NCBI GenBank assembly: GCA_030706285.1
Contig: JAUZOU010000108.1
Span: forward strand, 1-8,807
Length of the DNA stretch: 8,807 nt
Source of the DNA: Bacteroidota bacterium
GTDB taxonomy: Bacteria > Bacteroidota > Bacteroidia > Bacteroidales > UBA1402
Direction of reading: 5' to 3'
Shown: in pieces, positions 5,982 to 8,807 of the stretch
Layout of the letters: every line of letters starts with the position of its first letter
Position numbering within the stretch: position 1 is the first letter of the stretch
Notes under the pieces: generated by a model
What the model was told of the DNA's origin: nothing
Seen by the model: only the letters and a program-made list of their open reading frames with translations
Databases searched by the model: none
Translations under genes and position numbers: made by a program

Positions 5982-6434
5982 TCAGGCATTTAGCAGCTGC
6001 TTTACAGCCTGGGACAAGACTTTGCCTTCCACTTTACCTGCCAGTTGTTTGGTGGCGACACCCATCACTTTTCCCATATCTTTAGGTCCCTGAGCGCCGG
6101 TCTGGGCGATGATGGCCTTGATGGCTGCCACCAGTTCTTCCTCAGAAAGTTGTTTGGGCATGTATTCTTCCAAGACTCCGGCTTCGGCCAGTTCATTTTC
6201 AGCCAAATCCGGTCTTCCCTGCTCAATATAGATAGCGGCCGAATCTTTCCGTTGCTTCAACATTCTGGCAACGATTTTCAGCACGTCAGCGTCACTGACT
6301 TCTCCATTCGATCCGGGAGCAGTCCTTGCTTCAATGATGTCTTTTTTGATACCTCTGATGGTCAGTTTTCTAACTTCATCTCTGGCTAACATGGCGGCTT
6401 TCAAGTCCGCGTCTATTTGTTCTGTCAATTTCAT
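5982..6434 (-). CDS. GatB/YqeY-domain protein
   Basis: A 150-residue, helix-rich, charged cytoplasmic protein of the YqeY family, which resembles the tail domain of the GatB subunit of tRNA-dependent amidotransferase but stands alone. Recognisable stretches are the N-terminus MKLTEQIDADLKAAM, RKLTIRGIKKDIIEA, the VLKIVARMLKQRKDSAAIY segment, LEEYMPKQLSEEEL and GPKDMGKVMGVATKQLAGK. The length is normal for the family (about 147-150) and the ATG at 6434 starts at the usual family residue. The biochemical role is unknown; tRNA or amidotransferase-related binding is only inferred from the GatB tail. It lies downstream of ftsZ on the same strand after a 164-base gap, an arrangement I recall from other Bacteroidales. 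The gap (6435-6598) shows no clear promoter or terminator, so readthrough from ftsZ is possible. Confidence 0.88.
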   Translation of the reverse strand: MKLTEQIDADLKAAMLARDEVRKLTIRGIKKDIIEARTAPGSNGEVSDADVLKIVARMLKQRKDSAAIYIEQGRPDLAENELAEAGVLEEYMPKQLSEEELVAAIKAIIAQTGAQGPKDMGKVMGVATKQLAGKVEGKVLSQAVKQLLNA

Positions 6435-6598
6435 TTGATACTATGTTTACTGATGGCCTATGTACGCCGTTTGCCATTCGTAACACCGGTTTGGATACAT
6501 TGTCTGGCAAAGCCGTTCCTTTGGCCATCCGTTTAACTTATCTGAATCGTTGATGAACAATCAGGTTTTCGCCGGATATATCATCAGCCCGGCAGGCG

Positions 6599-7825
6599 TC
6601 AGGCATTATTGATTGATTCCAAAAAATGGGAATCGCGCTTAAATGCAGGCTCCTTATCCAGTTTTTCAATAATCGCCTCATTGTCCATCAAATCGGTCGT
6701 AAGAATGAAAGCAGAATACTTCTTGTACCTGTTTTTACCTTTGTGTTCAGGATAATATTTTTGTTTCCGGATTTCCCGTTTACGACGCAATTCTTCCTGC
6801 TGCAACAACTCATCCTCGGACAGTTGGCTGATCCGGTCAGCAATCTGAGGTACATTCTGAAGATCAAATCCGGTGGCAAGCAGCGTTACTTTCAGTTGAT
6901 CTTCGAGCGATTCATCAAAAGTAATTCCCCAAATGACTTCAATGAGCGGATTGAATTTTTGCATAAACTCATTGATATCGCTCATCTCGTTCATCATCAG
7001 TTCATGGTCGGTACTGCAGGAAATATTGAAGAGTACTTTCTTGGCACTGAACACATCGTTATTATTGAGTAACGGAGAATTCAGTGCACTATTCAAGGCA
7101 TCCTTCAGCCGCTTTTCTCCTTGTCCGAAACCGGTACTCATGATGGCGACCCCACCGTCTTTCATCACTGTCCGTACATCGGCAAAGTCAAGATTGATGT
7201 AGCCGGGAACGGTAATGATCTCGGCAATACTTTTGGCAGCAACGGTCAACGTATCATCGGCCTTGCGGAAACCGTTCATCACAGTCAGGTCAGGGTAGAT
7301 ATTGCTCAATTGTTCGTTGTTAATAACCAGCAAGGCATCCACGTATTTGCTCATTTCCTCGACTCCGTCAAGAGCCTGGTTGATCTTGGGATCACCCTCC
7401 CATTTGAACGGGATCGTAACGATGCCTACCGTCAGGATATCCATATCTTTGGCCACCTGGGCTATGATGGGCGCAGCACCGGTCCCGGTACCACCACCCA
7501 TTCCGGCCGTAATAAAGACCATGCGCGTTTCATCGCTCAAGGCCTTCTTGATGTCTTCGCGGCTTTCCTGAGCTGCTTCTCTGGCTGTTTTCGGGTCATT
7601 TCCTGCGCCAAGTCCACCTGTTGTATTACGGCCAAGCTGCAGCCGTTCAGGGATCGGCGAATGAATCAAGGCTTGATTGTCCGTGTTACACAACATAAAT
7701 GTTACGTCACGAATGCCTTCCTTGTACATGTGAGTCACGGCATTTCCTCCGCCTCCGCCAACGCCTATCACCTTAATGATAGCCGACATGGAAGATGGAT
7801 AGTCAAAGTCCAAAATCTCATTCAT
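6599..7825 (-). CDS. ftsZ: Cell division GTPase FtsZ
   Basis: Tubulin-like GTPase that polymerises into the Z ring at mid-cell and recruits the division machinery. The 408-residue protein carries the N-terminal nucleotide loop GVGGGGGNAV at 21-30, the tubulin signature GGGTGTG at 110-116, and the T7 loop NLDFADV at 211-217, with N211, D213 and D216 in the positions that complete the GTPase site of the next subunit. After the globular core (to about 335) comes a basic, charged linker rich in Arg, Lys and Glu (about 336-370), then a conserved tail around 373-398 (LMDNEAIIEKLDKEPAFKR), probably the FtsA-binding peptide of this phylum. The ATG at 7825 gives the short acidic extension MNEILDFDYP typical of the phylum. 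ftsA ends 21 bases upstream, so both are likely translated from one mRNA and FtsA anchors this polymer to the membrane. Confidence 0.97.
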   Translation of the reverse strand: MNEILDFDYPSSMSAIIKVIGVGGGGGNAVTHMYKEGIRDVTFMLCNTDNQALIHSPIPERLQLGRNTTGGLGAGNDPKTAREAAQESREDIKKALSDETRMVFITAGMGGGTGTGAAPIIAQVAKDMDILTVGIVTIPFKWEGDPKINQALDGVEEMSKYVDALLVINNEQLSNIYPDLTVMNGFRKADDTLTVAAKSIAEIITVPGYINLDFADVRTVMKDGGVAIMSTGFGQGEKRLKDALNSALNSPLLNNNDVFSAKKVLFNISCSTDHELMMNEMSDINEFMQKFNPLIEVIWGITFDESLEDQLKVTLLATGFDLQNVPQIADRISQLSEDELLQQEELRRKREIRKQKYYPEHKGKNRYKKYSAFILTTDLMDNEAIIEKLDKEPAFKRDSHFLESINNA

Positions 7826-7846
7826 TGTATTTCGTTTTGATTTGTT

Positions 7847-8807
7847 CTAAATATCTTCATCGTCAAACAGCTTGTTCCAGAAACCACCGATCGGGTTTTT
7901 CCGTTTTTCCTTTGGCTTAGGCGGATTCTTGGTTTTAACCACTTCTTTCTTGGCTTCTGGTTCGAACCCTTCAATAACCGGTTCCTGAACGATCTTTTCC
8001 GGTTCAGGCTTTTGTTTCCATTCAATGCAGCAATCAGCCTTGCCCAACATGAGCAATCCCAGACACAACGCATCTTCCTGGTTCATATCGATTCCGGTCA
8101 GATTGACCAGTTGCTGGCCGGGACTGGCTTTCCTGACTGCCATGCCCGTCTTCTTGGAAAGCAGTTCGCTCAAACCGGACAGATCAGAGGTTCCACCTGT
8201 CATGATGATGCCTTCCGTCAGCTTTTGAGGTTCGATCCCTGCATAGCGAATCTGAGCATAAATATTCTCGACGATCTCTTCGGCCCTGGCCACGATGATT
8301 TCATTGGCTTCCTTATCGAACGTACTGAGCTTATCCAACTCATTGACTTCCTCTTCGTCGTCTGCCACGTCTTCCAAATGGACGGCAGAGCCGCTTTCAA
8401 TCTTATATTTTTCAGCCTCACCTTCCTCAATATTGAGGTATTCAAGGTCTTTTGTAATATTATCTCCGCCAAAAGGCAAGATGGAAATATAACGGACGAT
8501 ATTGCCTTTATAAACGCAAACCGAAGTGGTCTGTGCCCCAAAATTGATCACGACAACACCTTTCGCCATCTCTTCTGACTTCAATACGGCTTCAGCTGTC
8601 GCCAGTGGTCCTAAAACCGGTTCAAACGCAATGCCCAGCGATTCAAAACAAGCATCCAGATTCTTGAAAATGAACGGTTGACAAACCGCAATTTTATAAT
8701 GCGCTTCGACCAATTCCGGCATCGTTCCGACCGGATTTACATCGATCTTGCCATCCAGCATGAATTCCTGCGGAAAAACATCCACAATTTGAAGACCTTC
8801 CGGCACA
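7847..8807 (-). CDS. ftsA: Cell division protein FtsA (N-terminus outside window)
   Basis: Actin-like ATPase that links FtsZ polymers to the inner membrane. About 319 residues are visible; by comparison with E. coli FtsA roughly the first 100 lie beyond the window edge. A GTG at 8806 is a valine codon inside the gene, not the start. Visible parts are the 1C subdomain (NPVGTMPELVEAHYKI), the phosphate-1 region VVVINFGAQTTSVCVY, PFGGDNITKDL, an acidic insert (DVADDEEEVNELD), the phosphate-2/adenosine region IMTGGTSDLSGL, a Pro/Lys/Glu-rich linker, and a C-terminal amphipathic helix (NPIGGFWNKLFDDEDI) that should insert into the membrane. In phosphate-1 the usual Asp is Asn (see findings). It ends 21 bases before ftsZ, the standard ftsA-ftsZ order. 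Confidence 0.95.
   Translation of the reverse strand, partial: VPEGLQIVDVFPQEFMLDGKIDVNPVGTMPELVEAHYKIAVCQPFIFKNLDACFESLGIAFEPVLGPLATAEAVLKSEEMAKGVVVINFGAQTTSVCVYKGNIVRYISILPFGGDNITKDLEYLNIEEGEAEKYKIESGSAVHLEDVADDEEEVNELDKLSTFDKEANEIIVARAEEIVENIYAQIRYAGIEPQKLTEGIIMTGGTSDLSGLSELLSKKTGMAVRKASPGQQLVNLTGIDMNQEDALCLGLLMLGKADCCIEWKQKPEPEKIVQEPVIEGFEPEAKKEVVKTKNPPKPKEKRKNPIGGFWNKLFDDEDI

Noticed and set aside
6571..6593. GCCGG / CCGGC inverted repeat downstream of ftsZ.
   Set aside because: Five pairs, 13-base loop and no following T-run in the direction of transcription; no better than chance.
6435..6598. Searched the ftsZ to YqeY-like gap for a promoter, small RNA or short gene.
   Set aside because: No TAnnTTTG box on the minus strand, no convincing structure and no plausible short gene were found.
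7121..7840. Long open frame (239 codons) on the plus strand opposite ftsZ.
   Set aside because: It is an antisense shadow of the highly conserved ftsZ; the protein lacks any recognisable domain.
8012..8578. Open frame of 188 codons on the plus strand opposite ftsA.
   Set aside because: Antisense shadow of ftsA, with no family resemblance and no promoter-like sequence ahead of it.

Overview
The window looks like ordinary chromosome from a member of the Bacteroidota, most likely the order Bacteroidales. Pointers are the FtsA/FtsZ pair with its tail types followed by a GatB/YqeY-domain gene, the XRE-cupin regulator next to a MACS-type acyl-CoA ligase, two TAnnTTTG-type -7 promoter boxes, and start codons without obvious Shine-Dalgarno sequences. 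Base composition is moderate and looks even; I see no mobile elements, tRNA, rRNA or CRISPR.

Layout, left to right. (1) Plus strand, 1-1620: the 3' part of glutamate formimidoyltransferase (ftcD, last step of histidine breakdown to glutamate), then, 6 bases later, an ArsB/NhaD-type (CitMHS/SLC13-like) permease. (2) Minus strand, 1662-2231: a small purine-nucleosidase of the MTA/SAH nucleosidase and futalosine hydrolase family; a degraded second copy of its last 31 bases lies just behind its stop codon. (3) Plus strand, 2362-4619: a helix-turn-helix/cupin regulator and an AMP-forming carboxylate-CoA ligase, divergent from the nucleosidase; the shared 130-base spacer holds two face-to-face candidate promoters with identical -7 boxes forming a perfect inverted repeat. 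(4) Plus strand, 4673-5968: a PEGA/SHOCT lipoprotein and the amino-acid kinase ArgB, 6 bases apart. (5) Minus strand, 5982-8807: from right to left ftsA (N-terminus outside the window), ftsZ and a YqeY-like gene, i.e. the downstream end of a division (dcw-type) cluster.

The genes form several small functional units: histidine catabolism plus a permease, a self-contained regulator/CoA-ligase pair, an arginine-biosynthesis step behind an envelope lipoprotein, and Z-ring assembly (FtsA membrane anchor, FtsZ polymer). I found no convincing new defence or mobile system. The items most worth a second look are the duplicated gene end at 1627-1692, the symmetric divergent promoters at 2271-2312, an Asp-to-Asn change in the phosphate-1 motif of FtsA, and candidate operator sites around the XRE-cupin gene. 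All calls come from reading the sequence and recalling families; no database search was run.
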